The notes under the pieces: generated by a model
Database searches by the model: none
Seen by the model: only the letters and a program-made list of their open reading frames with translations
Told to the model about the DNA's origin: nothing
Shown here: in pieces, positions 33,919 through 41,193 of the stretch
How the letters are laid out: the number at the start of each line of letters is the position of its first letter
Numbering within the stretch: the stretch's first letter is position 1
Origin: JBEGHD01 sp049334165
GTDB lineage: Bacteria; Bacteroidota; Bacteroidia; Flavobacteriales_D; Sanyastnellaceae
Reading direction: 5' to 3' (one strand)
NCBI GenBank assembly: GCA_049334165.1
Contig: JBEGHD010000017.1
Length of the DNA: 64,000 nucleotides
Program-made: the position numbers and the translations under genes

Positions 33919-34106
33919 ATGATGCCAGAGGCATCGAATATTTGTAGCATTGAACGTGATAAGCTCCCAAATCGGCCCCAGCGGGGTCGCACCTTTCTGC
34001 TGTCTTGAGTTTTTTTGAGCAGAGCATAATATTCGACCCACTCCGGGGTCGGTTTCAGGATTTGTAATCCCCTTACTACTACAAACAATGGAACCTGCTG
34101 GGTTCC
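33919..34106. repeat. Series of four short hairpins before dnaE
   Basis: Hairpins at 33919-33933 (GATGCC-AGA-GGCATC), 33971-33987 (CGGCCCC-AGC-GGGGTCG), 34034-34051 (CGACCC..GGGTCG) and 34090-34106 (GGAACC..GGTTCC) are spaced about 50-65 bp apart. Between them occur GAATATTTGTAGC-like and TTTGTA strings. The 456-bp gap holds no gene. Confidence 0.65.
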
Positions 34107-34237
34107 TAATTGCAACAAATGTTAGTTGAAAAGCAATTTTACGGGTCGTAGCATGTTAGAAGAGCTGCTAGAAAGTGAGGTTCAAAACAATCTATCCACA
34201 ACCTTTCAACAACCCTTTTTTGCATTTTATAAAGCCT

Positions 34238-34245
34238 TACTTTTG
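34238..34245 (+). promoter_or_regulatory. Possible -7 box of dnaE
   Basis: TACTTTTG fits TAnnTTTG, 70 bases before the start. A TTTG lies 15 bp upstream, shorter than the usual spacer. Confidence 0.35.
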
Positions 34246-34315
34246 ATAGAGTGAGCACTGAAATTTCTGCTTTGGCGTTCACTTTTGTAACAACCTGAAA
34301 TAGAAAGTCCAATCC

Positions 34316-37300
34316 ATGTTTCTGATTTTTGATACGGAAACCACCGGTTTACCGAAAGATTACAATGCCCCCGTTTCTGACTCAGACAACTGGCCCAGAC
34401 TGGTCCAGCTAGCCTGGCAGCTTCACGATGAAAAAGGTAATCTTCTCGATGCCAAAAACTACATCGTGAAGCCAGAAGGATTTACCATTCCCTTCAATGC
34501 GGCTAAGATTCACGGCATCACTACAGAGAGAGCCGAAAAAGACGGTCATCCACTGAGTGAAGTCCTCGAGATCTTTAATACAGACCTGGCAAAGACCAAA
34601 TACGTAGCCGGTCACAACATCGACTTCGATGTGAAAGTTACCGGAGCGGAATACTACCGCAAAGAGCAGGACACCAATCTGCTCGACCTGAAACAGCTCG
34701 ATACCAAAGATCTTTCTGTTGAGTTTTGCGCCATTCCCGGTGGGCGAGGGGGGCGTTTCAAATGGCCAACACTAACCGAACTCCACACCAAGCTTTTTGG
34801 AGTTGCCTTTGAAGACGCTCACGATGCGGCCTACGATGTGGACGCAACGGCTAAGTGTTTCTTCGGACTTATCGAAAGACGCGTTTTCAAAGTTGCTGAA
34901 ATCGAAAATCCAGATGAAGTTACTTATGAGGCACCCGATCTGGCTGATGCCAATTTCAAGGTGGCCAGCGAACTCGAGCGCGATGCCGAAGCCGAACTCA
35001 AGAAAGCTAAGAAGGCAGACATCTCAGAACTGGAAGATGTTCCCTTTTCTCATCTTCACTGTCACACACAATTTTCCATTCTCCAGGCAACTTCGGCTGT
35101 CAATGAGATGATCGACAGAGCCGTTGAGCTCGGAATGCCAGCCATGGCCATGACCGATCACGGAAACATGATGGCAGCCTTCCACTTTGTGCGTGCAGCC
35201 CTGGCAAAAGACATTACTCCAGTTATCGGTTGTGAATTCAACCTGTGTGAAAACATGCACGACAAAAGTCGTCAGGACAATGGTTTTCAAACTGTAGTTC
35301 TGGCGAAAAACAAGCGCGGCTATCACAACCTCGCGAAGCTCTCTTCACTGGCCTACACCCAGGGGTTTTATTACGTTCCCCGAATCGACAAAGAAGCACT
35401 TCTTAAGTACAAGGAAGACCTGATTATTTCTACTGGAGGGCTTTGGGGCGAGGTTCCTTTTCTGACGCTCAATGTTGGTGAAACACAAGCCGAAGAAGCG
35501 TTTCAGTGGTACAAAGAAAATTTTGGCGATGACTTCTATGTGGAGCTCAACCGTCATGGAGTTCAGGAGGAAGACATCGTAAACGAATTCCTCCTCGGGC
35601 TAGCCAAAAAGTACGATGTAAAGTATTTTGCGGCAAACAACACCTACTACAACGAGCGCGAAAATGCGCAGGCTCACGATATTTTACTCTGCGTGAAAGA
35701 TGCGGAGTCTGTCAACAAACCGAAAAAATACATCGGTAAGCGCGGAAGAGAATTCCGCTACGGCTTCCCGAATGACGAGTTTTACATAAAAACTCCCGAA
35801 GAGATGAAAAAGCTCTTCGCGGATTTGCCGGAGGCGATTGAAACGACCAACGAGATTGTTGGAAAGATTGAGCGATTTGAGCTGGCGAGAGACGTGCTAC
35901 TTCCAAAATTCGATTTCCCGGAGAAATTTAAAGACCCGAAAGATGAAGAGGACGGAGGCAACCGCGGGGAGAACAATTACCTGCGCCACATCACTTACGA
36001 AGGAGCAAAAAAGCGCTACGGAGAAATTACTGACGAAATTCGAGAGCGACTGGATTTCGAGCTCGAAACAATTGCCAACACTGGTTACCCGGGGTACTTC
36101 CTCATTGTTCAGGATTTCACCAACAAAGCCAGAGAGATGGATGTATCGGTGGGGCCGGGACGTGGATCGGCAGCCGGTTCGGCAGTGGCCTATTGCACCG
36201 GTATTACGAATGTCGATCCGATCAAGTACGACTTGCTTTTTGAGCGCTTTCTAAATCCAGATCGTGTGTCGATGCCCGATATCGATATCGACTTTGACGA
36301 TGAAGGTCGCCAGCGAGTAATCGACTACGTGATCGAAAAATACGGGGCCAATCAGGTAGCGCAGATCATCACCTACGGAACGATGGCTGCCAAGTCTTCC
36401 ATTCGCGACACTGGTCGTGTTTTGGAGTTGCCACTTCCCGACACCGACAGGATTGCCAAGCTGATTCCTGACATCAAACTCGCCAAGTTGTTCGAAATGG
36501 ATGACAAGGCCCTGGCTGATAAGTTGAAGAACAATCAGGAAGATCTTCAGAAAGCCAATGAACTTAAACGGATTTCTACAGAAAGCGGTCTTGAAGCTGA
36601 AACGGTAAACCAGGCAAGAGTGCTCGAGGGAAGTGTCAGGAACACGGGGATTCACGCTTGTGGTGTGATTATCACTCCGGACGACATCACCAACTTTGTG
36701 CCGGTTGCGCTGGCCAAAGATTCGGACATGTGGTGTACACAGTTCGACAACTCTGTAGCCGAAGATGCGGGTCTGCTCAAAATGGATTTCCTCGGGTTGA
36801 AAACATTGACACTGATAAAAGATGCAGTGAAAAATGTGAAAAAGCGGCACGACATTGATCTCGATCCTGACGAGTTCCCGCTCGATGACGAAAAGACTTA
36901 CGAGCTCTTCCAGCGCGGTGCCACAGTCGGTATTTTCCAGTACGAATCTGCCGGAATGCAGAAATACATGCGTGAGCTAAAGCCAACGGTTTTTGCCGAT
37001 TTGATCGCTATGAACGCATTGTATCGTCCCGGTCCGCTGGAATACATTCCTTCGTTTATCCGAAGAAAGCACGGTACCGAGGAAGTTGCTTACGACCTTG
37101 AGGCGTGCAAAGAATACCTCGAAGAAACCTACGGGATTACAGTCTACCAGGAGCAGGTGATGCTACTTTCGCAAAAGCTTGCCGGATTTACCAAAGGTGA
37201 AGCCGATACGCTGCGTAAGGCGATGGGTAAGAAGAAGTTCGACCTTCTTGCCAAACTCAAGCCTCAGTTCCTCAACCAAGGTGGTGAGCGCGGTCATGAC

Positions 37301-38599
37301 AAAAAGATTTTGGAGAAGATTTGGAAAGACTGGGAGGCATTCGCGTCCTACGCTTTCAACAAGTCGCACTCTACCTGCTACGCCTGGGTGGCCTACCAGA
37401 CAGCTTACCTCAAAGCTCACTACCCGGCCGAGTACATGGCATCGGTGTTGAGCAACAACATGAACGATATCAAGCAAGTGACCTTCTTCATGGAAGAGTG
37501 CAAGCGCATGGGAGTTCCGGTTCTCGGGCCAAGTGTGAACGAGTCGGAATACAAGTTTGTGGTAAACGAGAAAGGAGAAATCCGTTTTGGCCTCGGAGCC
37601 GTGAAAGGCGTTGGTAAAGGTGCCATCGAGTCGATAGTGGAGCAGCGAAATGAGGATGGGCCATTCCACTCGATTTTCGATTTTGTGAAACGAATCGATC
37701 TCCGATCTGCCAATAAGAGAACGCTTGAAAGCCTTTGCTATGCAGGTGCTTTTGATTGCTGGGAAGGGATTAATCGCTCGCAATATTTTGCTCAGGATCA
37801 AAAGGGAATTCCATTTTTAGAGATGGCTGTCCGCTTTGGAAATGCCAATAAAACCGGTGAAGACGCAGCTCAGCAATCGCTTTTTGGAGGCGATTCTGAG
37901 GTGGAAATTCCAGAGCCACCTATTCCTTCGGCCGAAGAGTGGGGAACTCTCGATAAGCTTTCCAAAGAACGCGAAGTCGTTGGGATTTACCTATCGGGTC
38001 ATCCATTGAACGATTTCAAACTCGAGATCGAAAATTTCTGTAACGAGGGTGGACTGAAGATTTTGAAGGATCTGACTCCGCTGAAAAACAAGACGGTGAA
38101 GCTCGCTGGGATGGTAACCGAAAGTGCTCACCGACTCACAAAACACAATAAGCCATTTGGCGTTTTCACATTAGAAGATTTCGAAGATTCACACACGTTT
38201 TTTGTCTTCGGTGATACTTACGTGAAGTATCGTGAGTACTTTGTGGAAAGTTGGTTTCTTTTTATTGAAGGAAAGGTAGAGCCGAGGCGATATGCGAAAT
38301 CAGACGATGAGCTCGAGTTTAGACTCAATAAAGTAGAGTTACTTTCTGACTTGCGGGAGAAGGCAGCAGGACAACTGAACTTGTTTGTAGGGTTGCGAGA
38401 CATTAGCGAAGATCTGATCGACAGAGTTTATCAACTGCTTGAAGATTATCCAGGAACGTGTAAACTTTGCCTCGAAATTGAAGATGAAGAGAGACAACTG
38501 AAGATGCCGGCCAGGATTAAAGGCGTAGAGCTAACCAACGAGGTGATCACCAAACTTGAACAAATGCCTGAGATTCGGTATTCTGTAAAGGAGAGCTGA
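34316..38599 (+). CDS. dnaE: DNA polymerase III alpha subunit with fused N-terminal proofreading exonuclease
   Basis: The replicative polymerase. Residues 1-190 are a DEDD exonuclease: 'FDTETTGLP' (Exo I), 'VAGHNIDFDVKV' (Exo II) and 'HDAAYDVDAT' (Exo III). The PHP domain starts near 242 ('FSHLHCHTQFSILQ', 'TDHGNM'). The C-family polymerase core has 'GPGRGSAAGS' near 613 and the catalytic acids in 'MPDIDIDFDD' near 653. Then come helix-hairpin-helix and OB-fold parts and a DnaE C-terminal region. The fused exonuclease is known in flavobacterial DnaE and would replace a separate DnaQ. Length of 1427 residues is normal for this form. Confidence 0.97.
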   Translation: MFLIFDTETTGLPKDYNAPVSDSDNWPRLVQLAWQLHDEKGNLLDAKNYIVKPEGFTIPFNAAKIHGITTERAEKDGHPLSEVLEIFNTDLAKTKYVAGHNIDFDVKVTGAEYYRKEQDTNLLDLKQLDTKDLSVEFCAIPGGRGGRFKWPTLTELHTKLFGVAFEDAHDAAYDVDATAKCFFGLIERRVFKVAEIENPDEVTYEAPDLADANFKVASELERDAEAELKKAKKADISELEDVPFSHLHCHTQFSILQATSAVNEMIDRAVELGMPAMAMTDHGNMMAAFHFVRAALAKDITPVIGCEFNLCENMHDKSRQDNGFQTVVLAKNKRGYHNLAKLSSLAYTQGFYYVPRIDKEALLKYKEDLIISTGGLWGEVPFLTLNVGETQAEEAFQWYKENFGDDFYVELNRHGVQEEDIVNEFLLGLAKKYDVKYFAANNTYYNERENAQAHDILLCVKDAESVNKPKKYIGKRGREFRYGFPNDEFYIKTPEEMKKLFADLPEAIETTNEIVGKIERFELARDVLLPKFDFPEKFKDPKDEEDGGNRGENNYLRHITYEGAKKRYGEITDEIRERLDFELETIANTGYPGYFLIVQDFTNKAREMDVSVGPGRGSAAGSAVAYCTGITNVDPIKYDLLFERFLNPDRVSMPDIDIDFDDEGRQRVIDYVIEKYGANQVAQIITYGTMAAKSSIRDTGRVLELPLPDTDRIAKLIPDIKLAKLFEMDDKALADKLKNNQEDLQKANELKRISTESGLEAETVNQARVLEGSVRNTGIHACGVIITPDDITNFVPVALAKDSDMWCTQFDNSVAEDAGLLKMDFLGLKTLTLIKDAVKNVKKRHDIDLDPDEFPLDDEKTYELFQRGATVGIFQYESAGMQKYMRELKPTVFADLIAMNALYRPGPLEYIPSFIRRKHGTEEVAYDLEACKEYLEETYGITVYQEQVMLLSQKLAGFTKGEADTLRKAMGKKKFDLLAKLKPQFLNQGGERGHDKKILEKIWKDWEAFASYAFNKSHSTCYAWVAYQTAYLKAHYPAEYMASVLSNNMNDIKQVTFFMEECKRMGVPVLGPSVNESEYKFVVNEKGEIRFGLGAVKGVGKGAIESIVEQRNEDGPFHSIFDFVKRIDLRSANKRTLESLCYAGAFDCWEGINRSQYFAQDQKGIPFLEMAVRFGNANKTGEDAAQQSLFGGDSEVEIPEPPIPSAEEWGTLDKLSKEREVVGIYLSGHPLNDFKLEIENFCNEGGLKILKDLTPLKNKTVKLAGMVTESAHRLTKHNKPFGVFTLEDFEDSHTFFVFGDTYVKYREYFVESWFLFIEGKVEPRRYAKSDDELEFRLNKVELLSDLREKAAGQLNLFVGLRDISEDLIDRVYQLLEDYPGTCKLCLEIEDEERQLKMPARIKGVELTNEVITKLEQMPEIRYSVKES

Positions 38600-38662
38600 T
38601 GGACCTTGCCGGCAAATTGTTGATAACCTGCCAAAGAGACAGGATAAATCGCTGGCATACGG

Positions 38663-38693
38663 TTTGACAAAAAGAAAGGAAAATTTACATTTG
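38663..38693 (+). promoter_or_regulatory. Bacteroidota-type promoter of trxA
   Basis: TTTG (38663-38666), a 19-bp spacer and TACATTTG (38686-38693) are an exact match to the consensus layout. The box ends 29 bases before the start codon. Confidence 0.8.
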
Positions 38694-38722
38694 ATTATAA
38701 TTTAAAAACAAACAATTCAATC

Positions 38723-39040
38723 ATGGCTGTAGAACTCACAGACGCGAACTTTGAAGAACTGGCGCTGAAATCAGATAAACCGGTCTTGATAGATTTTTGG
38801 GCGGAATGGTGCGGACCCTGCCGAATGGTAACTCCCATCGTTGAAGAAATTGCAACAGATTATGACGGCAAGGCAATTGTCGGAAAAGTAAATGTTGACG
38901 AAAACCCAAATATTTCTGCCAAGTACGGGATTAGAAACATCCCTACAATTCTCTTCCTAAAGAACGGAGAGATCGCAGACAAGTCGGTTGGAGCAGTTCC
39001 TAAAAATGTTCTCACCGATAAAATGGACAACCTACTTTAA
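38723..39040 (+). CDS. trxA: Thioredoxin
   Basis: The 105-residue protein has the redox site Trp29-Cys-Gly-Pro-Cys33 in 'FWAEWCGPCRM', the cis-proline loop 'RNIPTILFL' and the usual end 'GAVPKNVLTDKM'. There is no signal peptide, so it is cytoplasmic and reduces protein disulfides, receiving electrons from thioredoxin reductase (not in the window). It stands alone with a clear promoter and terminator. Confidence 0.97.
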   Translation: MAVELTDANFEELALKSDKPVLIDFWAEWCGPCRMVTPIVEEIATDYDGKAIVGKVNVDENPNISAKYGIRNIPTILFLKNGEIADKSVGAVPKNVLTDKMDNLL

Positions 39041-39069
39041 GAAGTCCGTTTTTAGATAAAAAAGCGTTA

Positions 39070-39107
39070 AAAGGTTCCGGAGACGTTGGTTTTCGGAACC
39101 TTTTTTA
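39070..39107 (+). terminator. Terminator of trxA
   Basis: AAAGGTTCCG, a 14-base loop and CGGAACCTTT, with the T run extending past the stem; 30 bases after the stop. Confidence 0.85.
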
Positions 39108-39159
39108 TTTCCTTTAGTTCAATTATTAGTTTTCTAAATTGACAATTCAATCTTTACCC

Positions 39160-39204
39160 TGTCTCGACTCCGCTACTTCTTCGCAAAGCTGCGAAGTACA
39201 AAGT
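39160..39204. repeat. REP-like element, broken copy
   Basis: TGTCTCGACTCCGCT starts like the left arm of the family but breaks off and runs into another small inverted repeat, TTCGC-AAAGCT-GCGAA. Confidence 0.6.
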
Positions 39205-39255
39205 TGACAATCGACTTTCGCGCTGGTCTGAGAATGGTGAAATCATTAATGACAC

Positions 39256-40191
39256 ATGGCAATCAACATTGACAGGCGCAGGATTCAATCACTCAGCAAG
39301 CTGGAGTTTCTGGCCAAGCAGGCTGTTGAGGGATTCATTACAGGACTTCATAAAAGTCCATTTCACGGCTTCTCGGTGGAGTTTGCCGAACACCGCCTTT
39401 ACAACAAAGGGGAGAGCACACGCCACATCGACTGGAAACTTTACGCGCGCACAGAAAAGCTTTTTGTAAAACGCTACGAAGAAGAAACCAACCTACGCTG
39501 CCAGATCGTTATCGATCATTCTTCATCGATGTTTTATCCATCGGAAGTGACAGCTGAAGACGATAAGTTCAACAAAATAAAGTTTTCGATCTACGCAGCT
39601 GCGGCCATGATCGAATTACTGAAGCGCCAGCGTGATGCTGTCGGGCTGAGTCTTTTTGGTGAAAAAGTAGATACCCACACAAGAGCTAGTTCCAGCTCCG
39701 CTCACCACCAGTTTCTTTACGCTCAGTTAGAAAAATTAATGGAAGAAATCGACTCTCCTGAGCAAGAGAAAACCTTTGCCGTGGATGCCCTGCACGAAAT
39801 TGCCGAAAAAATTCACAAGCGCTCCCTGGTTATTGTCTTCTCCGACATGATGGACAACTCCGAGAAAACCGATGAGATGTTTGCAGCACTTCAGCACCTG
39901 CGCCACAACAAGCACGAGGTGATTCTCTTCCATGTAGCAGACAAGCGGATGGAAATGGATTTCGATTTTGAAAACAGACCATACACTTTTGTTGATATGG
40001 AAAGCGGGGAGGAGCTCAAGCTGAACCCTACCGAAGTGAAAGATCATTACCTCAAACAGGTGAAAAAATTTCGCGAAGAGCTAAAAATTAAGTGCGGTCA
40101 GTACCACATCGATTTTGTTGAATCGGATATCAATCAAGGGGTTAATCCTGTGCTGATGCAATATTTGCTGAAGAGGCAAAAATTGTATTGA
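39256..40191 (+). CDS. DUF58 domain protein
   Basis: The 311-residue protein shows the DUF58 signature 'GESTRHIDWKLYARTEKLFVKRYEEETNL' region (about 53-82), then a von Willebrand A-like fold with a MIDAS-type 'IDHSSSMFY' and a later 'VIVFSDMMDN'. DUF58 proteins usually work with a MoxR ATPase and vWA proteins; the MoxR partner is not in this window, so the gene stands apart from its usual cluster. Cytoplasmic; no membrane segment. Confidence 0.92.
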   Translation: MAINIDRRRIQSLSKLEFLAKQAVEGFITGLHKSPFHGFSVEFAEHRLYNKGESTRHIDWKLYARTEKLFVKRYEEETNLRCQIVIDHSSSMFYPSEVTAEDDKFNKIKFSIYAAAAMIELLKRQRDAVGLSLFGEKVDTHTRASSSSAHHQFLYAQLEKLMEEIDSPEQEKTFAVDALHEIAEKIHKRSLVIVFSDMMDNSEKTDEMFAALQHLRHNKHEVILFHVADKRMEMDFDFENRPYTFVDMESGEELKLNPTEVKDHYLKQVKKFREELKIKCGQYHIDFVESDINQGVNPVLMQYLLKRQKLY

Positions 40192-40237
40192 GCTGGTACA
40201 GTCTAATTCAAAAAATTATAAGGTTAACACATAAAAA

Positions 40238-40261
40238 AAGCCTCAGATTTCTCTGAGGCTT
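40238..40261. terminator. Bidirectional terminator between the DUF58 gene and tRNA-Asp
   Basis: AAGCCTCAGA-TTTC-TCTGAGGCTT, a perfect 10-bp stem, flanked by an A run on the left and a T-rich run on the right. It can serve the DUF58 gene (+) and the tRNA (-). Confidence 0.85.
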
Positions 40262-40271
40262 CTTCTTTTGT

Positions 40272-40348
40272 TGGCGGTCCGGACGAGACTCGAACTCGCG
40301 ACCCCCTGCGTGACAGGCAGGTATTCTAACCAACTGAACTACCGGACC
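40272..40348 (-). tRNA. tRNA-Asp (GTC anticodon)
   Basis: Read on the - strand: acceptor GGTCCGG pairs with CCGGACC, D-arm 'AGTTCAGTTGGTTAGAAT', anticodon stem CCTGC/GCAGG around loop CTGTCAC with anticodon GTC, T-arm 'GCGAGTTCGAGTCTCGT', discriminator G and an encoded CCA. Confidence 0.97.
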
Positions 40349-40724
40349 AAGACTGTTGCTTTTTTCTTGACGGCTCTCCGTCTGTCAAAGCGGTGGCAAA
40401 GATATGTGAAATCAATTTTTACACAAATCTTTTTTCGATTTTTTTCAATGTATTTTTTGATTCATTTAGAACGGGTTGAGAATCAAACTTCAGAAGCTAG
40501 TCTCGCTGAGTTATTAATTTCACCAATGCGGGTATGGTGATTGCCTTTAAGGTCATTTGTAATCCATTCGTCTTTAAGTTTTCGGTTCTTTAGCTATGCC
40601 TGATTAAAAATTGCGCTTAAGTTTTAATCAATGAATAACCAGAACAAATCCCGGTCTCACTGGGTTTTGCTAAATTGAGCTATAAATTCAATTGTAGTTT
40701 GTACGAGAAATCTAATCCAAGACT
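40349..40724. other. 376-bp intergenic region without recognised features
   Basis: AT-rich sequence between tRNA-Asp and the ankyrin gene. It must hold the divergent promoters of both, but no clear TTTG/TAnnTTTG pair was found and no reading frame looks coding. Confidence 0.5.
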
Positions 40725-41183
40725 ATGAACTTTTACGATGCAATTCGCCAGGGCGACCTCGGGGAGGTAGAAAAACAGCTAGAGCAGAATCCTGATTTGC
40801 TGGAAGCTAAAGACGACAAAGGGTTTCCTCCGCTCATCCTCGCTAGCTACAGTAATCAATACGAAGTGACTAAGCTTTTGCTGGAAAAGGGAGCAGACGT
40901 AGAAGCCAGAGACATGGCGGGCAATACTGCATTGATGGGAGTGAGTTTTAAAGGTGATTTGAACGCAGCAAAGCTTCTGCTCAAACATGGTGCGGATGTT
41001 AATGCTAAGAGTTCCAATGGCGACACTCCGCTGATCTTCGCAGCCATGTTTGGCCAGATCGAAACAGTGAAACTCTTACTCGAACTTGGTGCTGACAAGT
41101 CGGCTAAAGACAGCAATGGGAAAACGGCTTTGGATCATGCCAAGGCAAAAGGAAACAATGCGATCGTAAAAATTCTGAGCTAG
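40725..41183 (+). CDS. Ankyrin repeat protein
   Basis: The 152-residue protein consists of about four ankyrin repeats with the typical 'G.TPLI.A...G....VKLLLE.GAD..AKD' pattern ('KGFPPLILASYSNQ', 'AGNTALMGVSFKGD', 'NGDTPLIFAAMFGQ', 'NGKTALDHAKAKGN'). It has no signal peptide, so it is probably a cytoplasmic protein-binding scaffold. Partner unknown. The gene ends 10 bases from the convergent T9SS cargo gene. Confidence 0.93.
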   Translation: MNFYDAIRQGDLGEVEKQLEQNPDLLEAKDDKGFPPLILASYSNQYEVTKLLLEKGADVEARDMAGNTALMGVSFKGDLNAAKLLLKHGADVNAKSSNGDTPLIFAAMFGQIETVKLLLELGADKSAKDSNGKTALDHAKAKGNNAIVKILS

Positions 41184-41193
41184 ATTTGGGTCA

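Noticed and set aside
34316..34900. DnaQ-like exonuclease at the start of dnaE as a novel fusion
   Set aside because: This fusion is a known feature of flavobacterial DnaE, so it supports the lineage and is not new.
37163..37801. Long - strand frame of 212 codons inside dnaE
   Set aside because: Opposite conserved DnaE core sequence; no independent support.
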